Source of the DNA: CAYPNF01 sp964411985
GTDB lineage: Bacteria; Verrucomicrobiota; Verrucomicrobiia; Limisphaerales; J093
Assembly: GCA_964411985.1 (NCBI GenBank)
Contig: CAYPNF010000081.1
Location: 1 to 31,522 of the forward strand
Reading direction: 5' to 3'
Length of the DNA stretch: 31,522 nucleotides
Shown here: one piece after another, positions 7,594 to 15,935 of the stretch
How the letters are laid out: every line of letters begins with the position of its first letter
Position numbering within the stretch: position 1 is the first letter of the stretch
Position numbers and translations under genes: made by a program
The notes under the pieces: generated by a model
The model's input: the letters and a program-made list of their open reading frames with translations, nothing else
Told to the model about the DNA's origin: nothing
The model's database searches: none

Positions 7594-9315
7594 TTGCGCT
7601 GGAAAGAAACGAACACCTTCGCCCGCGCCCTGGCTGGTCCGGGAGGTGCCTGGCAGGCAGTGTGGCTTCGTCGATGGATCCAAGTGGTAAGCCTGTTGGT
7701 CTTTCTGGTCATTCTATTCTACGTTTGCTGGCCTTACGGTTCCAACGACTACGCCAAGACCTTCCAATCCAAGGAACGCGTGCCCGCGGAGACATTCCTG
7801 CTGCTGGATCCACTGCTTGCGATCTCGACGGCTCTGGCCGGAAAGATGTGGATTCCCGCACTGCTCTGGACGGGTGGGGTGCTGTTGATCTCACTCGCGT
7901 TTCCTCGCGGATTTTGTGGCTACCTCTGCCCCCTAGGCACGGTGATTGACCTCTTTGATGCAACTTTGGGTCGAAGTTGCTCGATCCTCCATCTAAAGCG
8001 ACGCGGGTGGTGGGTACACCTGAAGTACTATCTGTTGGCTGGAACCTTGGTTGCCGCGTTGTGTGGGGTGTTGTTTTCAGGATTTGTGGCTGCCATCCCG
8101 GTGGTTACCCGAGGATTTCAATTCCTCTTTGGACCGCTCCAACTGGGTTTGCTGAAAGGTTGGCATCTGGTACCATCCCTGCAAGTGGGCCATGGGATCT
8201 CCCTCATGCTGTTTTTCGGGGTGCTGGGACTTGGCGTGCTGCAGCCGCGCTTTTGGTGCCGCTTCGTGTGCCCCACCGGAGCCTTGTTTTCCCTTGCCCA
8301 TGTTTTGCGGTTGCGGGAGCGGAAAGTGACTGATGCGTGCATTGAATGCGGCCAATGTGTGAAGGTCTGCCCATTTGATGCCATCCAAGCGGACTTCACC
8401 ACGCGTCTGGCGGATTGCACCGTATGCGAGACCTGTGCGGGAGTGTGCCCGACCGAAGCCATTCAATTCACTGGAAGGTGGAAGGAAGTCGCCCTCAAAG
8501 CAACATGGGGAGAACCGCTGCCGGGGACCGTGAAGCTCTCTCGTCGTGGTTTTCTCGTTGGATCGGCTAGTGGCCTTGCCGCGGCCACGGGTGTGAGGGA
8601 AGTGTTGGGGGCTAAATCGATGTCGCCTGGCTTCTGGCCGGTGCGTCCGCCCGGGAGTGTGCCGGAAGAGGTCTTTCTCCAACTTTGCATCCGATGCGGA
8701 CTCTGTTTCCAGGCCTGTCCGAATAGCGTTCTTCAGCCCCTAGGATTTGCCCAGGGCCTGGAAGGCTTATGGAGCCCGCAAGTGGTCGCGCGGTGGTCGG
8801 GTTGCGAGCCAAGCTGTAACAACTGCGGGCAGGTCTGCCCCACGGGTGCCATCCGTCCACTGCCCATCGAAGAGAAACGGGCTGCGCGAATGGGTTTGGC
8901 TCAGGTAAATCAAAGCACATGCCTCCCTTATGTGCAGCGTGAGTCCTGCCAGTTGTGTGTCGATGAATGCAACGCAGCTGGCTACCGGGCGATCGAGTTT
9001 CGAGCTATTGGGACCCAGTTGGACGACCACGGCGACCCGGTGGAAGGGAGTGGGTTCCTGGCGCCGTTGGTTCTCGCTGAGAAATGTGTCGGCTGCGGGC
9101 TTTGTGAAACGCGATGCTACAAAACAAACGTGCAGCAGAAGCGGTTGCTCGCCGACACCGCCATCCGCGTGGTCGCCGGCCCCGGTAAGGAAGACCGGCT
9201 TCTCCGAGGGTCCTATCGTGCCTTACAGGAAGGGCAAGTACCCTCGACACCCTCTGGCACGGGACTCGATTCAGCCACCACGAATGACGTTTACTTGCCC
9301 GATTTTCTCCGATAG
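7594..9315 (+). CDS. NapH-NapG-type fusion: polytopic membrane ferredoxin with internal Tat signal
   Basis: This 573-residue protein joins two iron-sulfur proteins. Residues 1-290 are NapH/CcoG-like: about four membrane helices (near 27-45, 86-104, 146-168, 200-217), the paired cysteine motifs FCGYLCP (108-113) and WCRFVCP (222-227), and two [4Fe-4S] ferredoxin motifs (Cys249/252/255/259 and Cys275/278/281/285). Residues 315-333 read LSRRGFLVGSASGLAAATG, a twin-arginine signal. Residues 360-510 are NapG-like with four more cluster motifs (Cys365-375, 404-415, 443-459, 498-508). NapH and NapG are normally separate proteins that pass quinol electrons towards periplasmic enzymes. Here the likely acceptor or donor is the flavinylated TPR protein encoded just upstream. 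The direction of electron flow and the terminal acceptor are unknown. Confidence 0.88.
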   Translation: MRWKETNTFARALAGPGGAWQAVWLRRWIQVVSLLVFLVILFYVCWPYGSNDYAKTFQSKERVPAETFLLLDPLLAISTALAGKMWIPALLWTGGVLLISLAFPRGFCGYLCPLGTVIDLFDATLGRSCSILHLKRRGWWVHLKYYLLAGTLVAALCGVLFSGFVAAIPVVTRGFQFLFGPLQLGLLKGWHLVPSLQVGHGISLMLFFGVLGLGVLQPRFWCRFVCPTGALFSLAHVLRLRERKVTDACIECGQCVKVCPFDAIQADFTTRLADCTVCETCAGVCPTEAIQFTGRWKEVALKATWGEPLPGTVKLSRRGFLVGSASGLAAATGVREVLGAKSMSPGFWPVRPPGSVPEEVFLQLCIRCGLCFQACPNSVLQPLGFAQGLEGLWSPQVVARWSGCEPSCNNCGQVCPTGAIRPLPIEEKRAARMGLAQVNQSTCLPYVQRESCQLCVDECNAAGYRAIEFRAIGTQLDDHGDPVEGSGFLAPLVLAEKCVGCGLCETRCYKTNVQQKRLLADTAIRVVAGPGKEDRLLRGSYRALQEGQVPSTPSGTGLDSATTNDVYLPDFLR

Positions 9316-9457
9316 CACCTGCGCCCCTCCAGCCATGAATGTCCGTGGAACATCAAGGTGCGCGCGCGTCCGTGCGCCAGTGAACTGGTGAGGTGTGCGG
9401 GGAACGTGTGCAAAAGATCGGTTGGCCTGCCGTCGGGTTTCTGCTAAGCCAAGACCC

Positions 9458-10177
9458 ATGGTGATGACGCGACGCCGGTTTTCACTCGAATCGCTTGCCC
9501 TTTGGGTTCTGGTTGCGGAACTTTGCGTGGGCGGCAGGATTGCGGTTGCGGCACCACCGATCAAAGCCTTCCCCACGGCCGAGGGCTTTGGCGCCGGGGC
9601 GGTGGGTGGCCGAGGTGGAAGGGTCATCGAGGTGACGAATCTTGAGAACTCCGGGGAGGGAAGCCTGCGCGCGGCCCTGGAGGCGTCGGGTCCGCGGATT
9701 TGCGTTTTTCGGGTTAGCGGAATCATCACCTTGAAGAGCGCGATCCAAGTACGCACACCCTATCTCACCATAGCGGGGCAGACCTCGCCGGGTGGCGTCG
9801 AGATCCGAGGCGATGGCCAGCCGGAAGGGGACTGGGGCGTTTGGTTCGTCAACGGCGCACATGATATCATCGTGCGGCACTTGCGCGTGCGGATGGGTGG
9901 CAACCTGAAGCATGACGCGGGCAACAATCTGCTCTTCTACGGAACCGCTGAGCCTGGGGTCCACGACGTGATCGTCGATCATTGCTCGGTGTCGTGGGGT
10001 TCGGACACGCAACTCGATTGGTATGGGTCCTACCTGGACCGGGCTACATTTCAATGGAACCTGATCGGCGAGTGTTTCATGGGACAGCATATTGGGGGGA
10101 CCAAGGCACCGAAGAACCTCACCCTTCACCATAACCTCTACCTCAATGAACTCGCTGGTGATGCCATTCCACAGTAG
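9458..10177 (+). CDS. Pectate-lyase-like protein, C-terminally truncated
   Basis: The 239-residue product has a signal sequence starting MVMTRRRFSLESLALWVL (weakly Tat-like) and then a family opening, FPTAEGFGAGAVGGRGG, found in bacterial pectate lyases. Strand motifs follow: 'GEGSLRAALEASGPR', 'YLTIAGQTSPGG', 'DIIVRHLRVRMG' and 'HDVIVDHCSVSWGSD'. The frame stops at TAG shortly after KNLTLHHNLYLNE, where full-length relatives continue for roughly 150-200 more residues that complete the helix. The other two forward frames downstream do not restore similarity that I can recognise, so a deletion is more likely than a simple frameshift. The gene may be inactive. The start at 9458 is chosen over 9395 because it begins the signal peptide. 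Confidence 0.72.
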   Translation: MVMTRRRFSLESLALWVLVAELCVGGRIAVAAPPIKAFPTAEGFGAGAVGGRGGRVIEVTNLENSGEGSLRAALEASGPRICVFRVSGIITLKSAIQVRTPYLTIAGQTSPGGVEIRGDGQPEGDWGVWFVNGAHDIIVRHLRVRMGGNLKHDAGNNLLFYGTAEPGVHDVIVDHCSVSWGSDTQLDWYGSYLDRATFQWNLIGECFMGQHIGGTKAPKNLTLHHNLYLNELAGDAIPQ

Positions 10178-10250
10178 CACCGCCAGCATGCGCGGTCGGG
10201 TCATCCGCATCACGGACCAAGGGATCCACCTTCGGCCTCCATGCGCTGAC

Positions 10251-11912
10251 ATGAAAACGACCGCCGCCGGCCCTGGGATCAGGAGGATCCTGGGCTGGGT
10301 TGTTAGCGCGCTGGTGCTGGTTTGGACCCTGATGGGAGGCGGGACTGCGCGTGCCGCTTTGCCTGCCACTCATACCTGGCAACGTTGGGAGAAGGCTCTG
10401 AGCAGCACCCGGCCCTACGCCAATCCCTATGCCGACGTGACCCTCCGAGTTACCTACACCGGCCCCGGCGGGCGGACTGTGCGTACCTACGGTTTCTGGG
10501 ACGGCGGAGACACTTTCCGAATCCGCTGCGCTTTTTCGGCATCAGGGGCTTGGCGGTGGGAGACCGAATGCTCTGATCCCCTCAATGAGGGTTTGCACCA
10601 CCAGCAGGGCAGCGTGGAGGTTTTGCCCTACGCCGGTGGGAACACCCTCTATCAGCATGGCTTTCTCAAGGTGAGCGAGAATCGGCGGCATTTGGCGTTT
10701 GACGACGGCACTCCCTTCCTCTGGATCGGCGATACCGCCTGGGCTGCGCCGCACAAATCCAGTCTGGAAGAATGGGAGGAGTACCTGGCTACGCGCGCCT
10801 CCCAACACTTCACCCTCCTCCAGATTGGGTGTGCACCTCAGTGGGCTGGCGAGCGCAACCGAGAGGGGCAAAGGCCCTTTTCGGACAAGACGCTGGCGCA
10901 GTGGGAACCCACCTATTGGCAATCCTTCGAGCGTAAAGTGCAGCTTGCCAACGAAAAAGGGTTTGTCGTTCTGCTGGTGGGGCTGATGGAGCCGGTCGCG
11001 CGTTATCCCGAATCAGGCAAGGCCTGCTTATTTGCCCGGAACATTATCGCCCGGTTGTTTGGCAATGCGGTGATCTTCTCCCCCAGCTTCGACAGTGAGT
11101 TCATGCCTCTGGCCAACGAGGTGGGGCGCGCCGCCCGTGACGCCACGTCGCTTCATCTAATCACCCAACATCCCGGCACGCCTTGGAACCAGCCCGTTCC
11201 GACCATTTCGGACAAGTATTACGACGAGTTCTATCTTGACATTGCCGCCGTTCAGACCGGTCACAACGGTGGTCACCTTGACTGGTGCGCCCGAAACGCC
11301 ATCGATTGGAACCTGCATCTTTACCGCCATCAGCCCCCCAAGCCCGTCATCAACATCGAAGCCATGTACGATGCTCAGGGTGCCAACGGCTGGCGCGCCC
11401 TGGATGCCCGCTCCCTTGGCTGGCGCAGCTGGCTCTCGGGTGCGATGGGCTATACCTATGGCGCCGGGGACATGCCCCCCAAGGTCCCGCAGGGCAGCGG
11501 AGGTATTTGGTTTTGGGTGACGGAACCGGAGAAGTACGACTATTGGAAAAAGGCTCTCCGGTGGGAGAGCGCTCTGCAGATGGGGTATCTCCATGACTTC
11601 CTCGCCGCCATCCCCTGGTGGAGCCTTGAACCCGCCCACGGGCTGATCCGCAACCAGCCAGAGGGCGTGACACGCCGCAGGGTGCTAGCCAGAAGCCCAG
11701 CAGGCGATCTTGCGGTGGCTTACCTACCCGACAACGATGCTATTCAGATCGAGTCCTCCTCGTTTTCTGCCTCTCTCCAAGCTCGCTGGTTCGATCCGGT
11801 GTCTGGGCATTCGACCACGGTCGCGGGTCTTATTGAGAACAAGGGCGAGATTCGCCTCTCACCGCCGGGTAAAGGGGACTGGGTACTTCTCTTGCAGAAG
11901 GCGAACAGGTGA
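10251..11912 (+). CDS. Secreted DUF5060/DUF4038 glycoside hydrolase, apiosidase-like
   Basis: The 553-residue protein has a Sec signal (about 1-36). Residues 40-120 form a DUF5060 beta-sandwich ('YANPYADVTLRVTYTGPGG', 'YGFWDGGDTFRIRCAFSASG'). DUF4038, a (beta/alpha)8 barrel typified by the GH140 apiosidase, runs from about 140 to 470 with HLAFDDGTPFLWIGDTAW and PVINIEAMYDAQG. Glu370 in the latter is the best candidate for a catalytic carboxylate. The last 80 residues form the usual C-terminal sandwich ('QARWFDPVSG'). GH140 enzymes release apiose from rhamnogalacturonan II, but DUF4038 covers many activities, so the substrate is a guess. The ATG at 10251 precedes the signal peptide; the frame is open further upstream but without protein-like sequence. 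Confidence 0.83.
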   Translation: MKTTAAGPGIRRILGWVVSALVLVWTLMGGGTARAALPATHTWQRWEKALSSTRPYANPYADVTLRVTYTGPGGRTVRTYGFWDGGDTFRIRCAFSASGAWRWETECSDPLNEGLHHQQGSVEVLPYAGGNTLYQHGFLKVSENRRHLAFDDGTPFLWIGDTAWAAPHKSSLEEWEEYLATRASQHFTLLQIGCAPQWAGERNREGQRPFSDKTLAQWEPTYWQSFERKVQLANEKGFVVLLVGLMEPVARYPESGKACLFARNIIARLFGNAVIFSPSFDSEFMPLANEVGRAARDATSLHLITQHPGTPWNQPVPTISDKYYDEFYLDIAAVQTGHNGGHLDWCARNAIDWNLHLYRHQPPKPVINIEAMYDAQGANGWRALDARSLGWRSWLSGAMGYTYGAGDMPPKVPQGSGGIWFWVTEPEKYDYWKKALRWESALQMGYLHDFLAAIPWWSLEPAHGLIRNQPEGVTRRRVLARSPAGDLAVAYLPDNDAIQIESSSFSASLQARWFDPVSGHSTTVAGLIENKGEIRLSPPGKGDWVLLLQKANR

Positions 11913-11967
11913 ATCTCAGACCCTCACATTCTTGCCCTGCGCTCATTACTTTGGGTACGCTCTGCCC

Positions 11968-13212
11968 ATGAAAGAGCGGCGACTCAAACAGGCGGATAAT
12001 TCTCCGTTCCGCAAGCACTGGGCTTTGAAGCGGGGGATCGTATTTCTCAATCACGGTTCCTTTGGCGCTTGCCCTAAACCGATTCTGGCTTTGCAGGCGC
12101 GGTTGCGTTCCCAGATGGAGGCCGAGCCGGTGCAGTATTTGTGGCGTCGATACGAGGAACGGCTGGAGCCCTCGCGGCAAACTCTGGCAGGGTTTCTTGG
12201 GGCGCAATCCAAAGATCTGGTGTTTGTCACCAACGCGACGACGGGAGTCAATGCGGTGGTGCGCTCACTGCGATGGCGGGCCGGAGACGAGATCCTGACG
12301 ACCAACCTGGACTACAATGCCTGCCGCAACGTGTTGGTGGAGAGTGCCCAGCGAGCGGGCGCCCAAGTGGTGATCGCGCGCATTCCTTTCCCGCTCAAGA
12401 AGGAAGAGGAAGTGGTGGAAGCGGTGCTGCGCTCGGTCACTCCGCGCACCCGTTTGGCGATGATGGACCACGTAACCAGTGACACGGCTCTCGTCCTTCC
12501 CATACAGCGCCTGATCCGCGAGTTGGAAGCTCGGGGCGTCCCCACCCTTGTGGATGGGGCCCATGCTCCGGGGATGGTTCCCCTGAACTTATCGAAACTC
12601 GGTGCGGCCTATTACACTGGAAATCTGCACAAGTGGGTTTGCGCACCCAAAGGGGCGGCCTTTCTGTGGGTGCGTGAGGATCTGCAGGACACGGTTCAGC
12701 CAGCGGTTATTAGTCATGGGAACAACCGGCCGCGTTCAGGATTCACGACTTTTCAAGATCGCTTCGACTGGGTGGGTACCCTGGATCCTTCTCCCTGGTT
12801 TTGCGTCGGAGAGGCGATTCGATGGATGGGAACCCTTCTGCCGGGGGGGTGGGAGGAGTTGCGCGAGCGCAACCACGCATTGGCGGTTTCGGCGCGTCGG
12901 TTGCTTTGTGAGAGGCTTGGGGTAAAACCACCATGTCCGGAGCGGATGCTGGGCTCCATGGCCACCATCCCGTTGCCGGAAGGTTTTCAGGGGCGTCCGC
13001 GGGGAGGAAAGATCGACGCGGAGCAGATGGCGCTCTACGACCGGTATGGGATCGAGGTGCCGTTCAGCCGGTTTGGAGAACCGGAGCGGCGTTGGTTCCG
13101 GGTGTCGGCCCAGGTGTACAATACTGAATCTGACTACGCTTACTTGGCGAAGGTGCTGGAGAAAGCGGGGGAGGTAGGCGATGGCGCGCCGCGCCGTCGC
13201 GGGTCACTATGA
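11968..13212 (+). CDS. PLP-dependent class V aminotransferase, isopenicillin-N-epimerase-like
   Basis: This 414-residue cytoplasmic enzyme has the class V fold. It opens with FLNHGSFGACP (26-36), typical of CefD-like isopenicillin N epimerases and related cysteine-desulfurase-fold proteins. VTNATTG (87-93) contacts the cofactor phosphate, VDGAHA (195-200) holds the aspartate that pairs with the pyridine nitrogen (Asp196), and Lys222 in NLHKW is the Schiff-base lysine. CefD itself epimerises isopenicillin N, but most bacterial members lie outside antibiotic pathways and act on unknown amino acids. No beta-lactam biosynthesis genes are present. The penicillin-acylase-like gene at 2888 is too far away and too broadly defined to suggest a link. 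The ATG at 11968 has no Shine-Dalgarno; a weak TTGCCC (11932) / TACGCT (11956) pair would give a leaderless message. Confidence 0.85.
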   Translation: MKERRLKQADNSPFRKHWALKRGIVFLNHGSFGACPKPILALQARLRSQMEAEPVQYLWRRYEERLEPSRQTLAGFLGAQSKDLVFVTNATTGVNAVVRSLRWRAGDEILTTNLDYNACRNVLVESAQRAGAQVVIARIPFPLKKEEEVVEAVLRSVTPRTRLAMMDHVTSDTALVLPIQRLIRELEARGVPTLVDGAHAPGMVPLNLSKLGAAYYTGNLHKWVCAPKGAAFLWVREDLQDTVQPAVISHGNNRPRSGFTTFQDRFDWVGTLDPSPWFCVGEAIRWMGTLLPGGWEELRERNHALAVSARRLLCERLGVKPPCPERMLGSMATIPLPEGFQGRPRGGKIDAEQMALYDRYGIEVPFSRFGEPERRWFRVSAQVYNTESDYAYLAKVLEKAGEVGDGAPRRRGSL

Positions 13213-13335
13213 TGGGGGAAGGCACCCTCCCCGCTCCGGCAGAGTAGGGTTCTCCGCAGCCCTCCGTCTCCGTTGCCTCATCCATCCGGCGCAATGGGAT
13301 GCCGCAGCCCTGTCCGATGGTGCTCGGAAAGAAAA

Positions 13336-13371
13336 ACGAGGCAGGGTTTGCACCCTGCCTCGTCGCGTTTT
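13336..13371. terminator. Bidirectional intrinsic terminator
   Basis: ACGAGGCAGGGT (13336-13347) and ACCCTGCCTCGT (13352-13363) form a perfect 12-bp stem with a 4-base TTGC loop. The forward side is followed by CGCGTTTT and the reverse side by a T-run (GAAAAA on the forward strand just before the stem). It sits between the converging aminotransferase and LamG genes, as expected for a shared terminator. Confidence 0.85.
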
Positions 13372-13396
13372 AAGGCCTCGAAGGCTGAAGAGTGGA

Positions 13397-15472
13397 TTAC
13401 TGCTTGAGCCGATAGAACTTAGCACCCACCGCCGGGGTCACCGAGTAGGGGCTTGTCGCGCCCGCTACGTCTGACCAGGTACCGTTGACGGTATCAGCCG
13501 ACTGAAGCGTTCCGCTAGCGGACCACTCCACTTTCACTGTGGAGTTGTCGAGCTTGATCTTCATTGTGGCAGGTTCCTGGGTTTGCGTGACCGAGTAAAG
13601 GGCGAAGTTGTCGATACCGAAGTACCAACTGGCGGTGCCCGCTTGCGCGAAGCGGAAGCGAACCTTGGCCTGGTTATCGGCCTTGTCGATGCGGAAGAAC
13701 TCGACTCGTTTGGACTCGACCTGATCGTCGTTTACGCGGCCGCTGATGTAGGGTGCAAGGTCGGCCGTGATGGGCGCACCGATGAAGGCACCGTAGGTTC
13801 CACCCTTTTCCTCGCCGGAGTCGGGGTCAATGTATTTGGCCGCGTCGGCAGTGTGGGGTTCGTTCATGGTGGCGACTGCGTCGATCTTGCCATCGGTGCC
13901 GAGAATGATATCCGCGGCATCGATCATGTAGAGGATGGGCAGCCAGTTGACCCCGCTATCGATCGAGTACTCGACCGAAGCGATGTCATCCTGGTTTTGC
14001 GTCCGGGCACTGTGGAAGTACAGGTAGATGTCGTTCTTCCCAGTGAGGCTGTAGTCCTTCGTGAACAGATACTGGATCTGGCTGCCGCCACGGGTATCTG
14101 ATTCGGCATAGATGAAGTTGCCCTCCACCAGATTGGTTACTTCTTTGCCGTTCACATATTGGCTGGGTGCTGTGTTGAGACGGTCGAGTTTATCAGCTAT
14201 GTCAATCATCCGTTGGCGGTTGATCACCACCCAGTCTAGATAAGCGTCAGAACTCAAGTTAAGGAAGTCGGGCTCAACTCCAGCGCCATCGGTGAAGTTT
14301 TTCACCGTCCACCCGGTCGGCAGTTTGCCTTCTTCGATGGCGTCGAAGTTCTCGCTGAAGAGCGGGGTGCCAACCGTGATGTTCAGGTAATCAGCCACCG
14401 TGAAGCTATATTCTTTGGTGGTGGTGACAGCCGGGGAACCGTTGTCCTTGAACACGAGTTTGATGGCGTGAGTGGACTTGGGTGCAAGCAGCCCGGGCGG
14501 ATCATACACGACCACGTTGGTCTTTCCGTCAGACTCCAAGGTGTGCGCCACTTTTGCGCCATCGAAGCTCAGCTCGACCGACGTTTTATCCAGGGCGGTT
14601 CCGGCGTCTTCGATCTTCAGGCGCACGACCACGGCGGGCGCGACCTGAGTGCCTCCCATAGCCGGAATGTATTCTGTGACGGTTGGGCCTGCGGGATCGG
14701 GAACGTTGGCGACGTTGATGCCCGCCAAGCCAGCCGAGTAGATCTGGGTGACTTCGCCAGCAGAGATGACTCGGCGCCAGATGGCTACGTCGTCAATTTG
14801 CCCGTCCTCCACGGTGCCGTCGGTGTAGGTACCGGTACCGTCATTGCCTATGTTCGTGGGCAGACCGGAGTCAAGCGTGTCGAGGGCGGGTGTGATGGTC
14901 CGTGCATCGACCTTAGAGCCGTCCACGTAGGTGGTGGCGTTCCCAGCTCGGTCAAAAGTGACCACAATGTGATGCCAATTCTTGTCGCTGAAGATACCTC
15001 CAGCGCTGTCAAAATCGCGACGGGTGCCATCCCTGAAATTCCATTGAATTCGGCCGTCGCTATCGGTGGCGATCACCCAGCCGGTGTTACCTCCGCTACC
15101 CCAGTTCTTGTTGCTGAGGAAGGAAGGGTCACCTGAAAAGGTGACGAGCTTGGTCCAGAACGAGACTGAGAAGCTCACGTCTCCGAGGAAGTTCAACTGT
15201 TCAGGTGCCCCGAGAGTGACGTAGTTAAAGTCACTATCGGCAGGTTTCGCAGTAAAGGCGAGTGCGCCTGCGCCCACTTTGCCCGCTGCAAAGGTGGGGG
15301 CTCCGACCTTGTCGGCAGTGGGTCCGCCGGCGACGGTGTTGGCATAGGAGTTGTCAAATGGCAGGTGAACTACCAAGTCCTTGGTGATCGTGCCTGCCGC
15401 GAGCGGCAAGGAAAGAGCCGCGAGAAGCGCAGCGCCTACTTCAGCTTTGAGCATTTTGTTTTTTCGTTTCAT
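13397..15472 (-). CDS. Large secreted LamG-domain surface protein
   Basis: The 691-residue protein has a Sec signal (about 1-26) and then a LamG/concanavalin-like jelly roll (about 30-250) with motifs such as 'LVVHLPFDNSYANTVAGG', 'FSVSFWTKL', 'WHHIVVTFDRAGNATTYVDG' and 'GQIDDVAIWRRVISAGEV'. A middle region of about 100 residues looks Ig-like, and a second jelly-roll-like region (about 370-630) starts with 'LFSENFDAIEEGKLPTGW'. The last 50 residues ('LQSADTVNGTWSDVAGATS' to FYRLKQ) match a C-terminal module common in secreted verrucomicrobial proteins, perhaps for sorting. Such proteins may bind or cleave glycans; no catalytic residues are evident. It is the last of three reverse-strand genes after a prepilin and a lipoprotein. 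Confidence 0.8.
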   Translation of the reverse strand: MKRKNKMLKAEVGAALLAALSLPLAAGTITKDLVVHLPFDNSYANTVAGGPTADKVGAPTFAAGKVGAGALAFTAKPADSDFNYVTLGAPEQLNFLGDVSFSVSFWTKLVTFSGDPSFLSNKNWGSGGNTGWVIATDSDGRIQWNFRDGTRRDFDSAGGIFSDKNWHHIVVTFDRAGNATTYVDGSKVDARTITPALDTLDSGLPTNIGNDGTGTYTDGTVEDGQIDDVAIWRRVISAGEVTQIYSAGLAGINVANVPDPAGPTVTEYIPAMGGTQVAPAVVVRLKIEDAGTALDKTSVELSFDGAKVAHTLESDGKTNVVVYDPPGLLAPKSTHAIKLVFKDNGSPAVTTTKEYSFTVADYLNITVGTPLFSENFDAIEEGKLPTGWTVKNFTDGAGVEPDFLNLSSDAYLDWVVINRQRMIDIADKLDRLNTAPSQYVNGKEVTNLVEGNFIYAESDTRGGSQIQYLFTKDYSLTGKNDIYLYFHSARTQNQDDIASVEYSIDSGVNWLPILYMIDAADIILGTDGKIDAVATMNEPHTADAAKYIDPDSGEEKGGTYGAFIGAPITADLAPYISGRVNDDQVESKRVEFFRIDKADNQAKVRFRFAQAGTASWYFGIDNFALYSVTQTQEPATMKIKLDNSTVKVEWSASGTLQSADTVNGTWSDVAGATSPYSVTPAVGAKFYRLKQ

Positions 15473-15495
15473 GTGTCTGTTGTGGTTCTTCTTTT

Positions 15496-15507
15496 TGGGT
15501 GTGAGAG
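15496..15507 (-). repeat. 12-nt leader repeat, copy 1 (before the LamG gene)
   Basis: The message-sense sequence CTCTCACACCCA lies 23 bases before the LamG start codon. An identical copy lies before the lipoprotein gene at 15904-15915. Neither start has a Shine-Dalgarno sequence, so this pyrimidine-rich element could be a shared leader signal or a trace of local duplication. Confidence 0.4.
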
Positions 15508-15516
15508 CCAGGTTTG

Positions 15517-15888
15517 CTACTTGGTTGACTGGTAGATCTGCCGCGTGGCGGTGGCGGTATCGTCACCAGAGGTGGCGGCGGACTGCATTTGAACATTGAC
15601 GCTGGTCAACGCGGCGGCGGCCGCTTGGCGCTGAGGTGCCGACAGATCCGTTCGGGCCGAGATCTCCTGCAGTTTTACAAAAGCCTGGGGGTACGCTTTT
15701 TCGTTAAGGGCCTTGATCGTTTCGGCCACCAGCGTTTTGGTCGGTGCTGGAGCTTTCTGAAAAGCCTGATTCAAGGAGGCTGGTACCTGATCCAGTGCTA
15801 CCTCCTTGGGAGGTTCGCTGCGGCTGCAACTGGTACAAAGCAGGAAGGAAAGCGAGAGCAGGAAGGAAACGAGACGCGAGTGAATCAT
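15517..15888 (-). CDS. Small alanine/glutamine-rich lipoprotein
   Basis: The 123-residue protein has a lipoprotein signal ending LLCTSC, so Cys21 would be lipidated. The mature part is predicted to be mostly helical, with segments such as 'LNQAFQKAPAPTKTLVAETIKALNEKAY' around residues 38-65 and 'APQRQAAAAALTSVNVQMQSA' near 85-105, described here only as helical regions. I do not recognise a named family. It lies between a prepilin and a LamG surface protein on the same strand, so a role with a pseudopilin-based or surface-display system is possible but not shown. Confidence 0.7.
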   Translation of the reverse strand: MIHSRLVSFLLSLSFLLCTSCSRSEPPKEVALDQVPASLNQAFQKAPAPTKTLVAETIKALNEKAYPQAFVKLQEISARTDLSAPQRQAAAAALTSVNVQMQSAATSGDDTATATRQIYQSTK

Positions 15889-15903
15889 ATTTGGAGTCTA
15901 AAG

Positions 15904-15915
15904 TGGGTGTGAGAG
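15904..15915 (-). repeat. 12-nt leader repeat, copy 2 (before the lipoprotein gene)
   Basis: Identical to the element at 15496-15507 (message sense CTCTCACACCCA), 15 bases before the lipoprotein start codon. The same strand and similar distance from a start codon make coincidence less likely. Confidence 0.4.
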
Positions 15916-15935
15916 TGAGAAACGGCTGTGTGTGG

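Noticed and set aside
9482..10369. 295-codon reverse-strand open frame across the pectate-lyase region
   Set aside because: No motif on the reverse strand, while the forward strand shows clear family motifs and a signal peptide.
11968..13212. Link between the CefD-like aminotransferase and the penicillin-acylase-like gene as beta-lactam metabolism
   Set aside because: Both families are broad, the genes are about 7 kb apart and no synthetase, cyclase or beta-lactamase is present.
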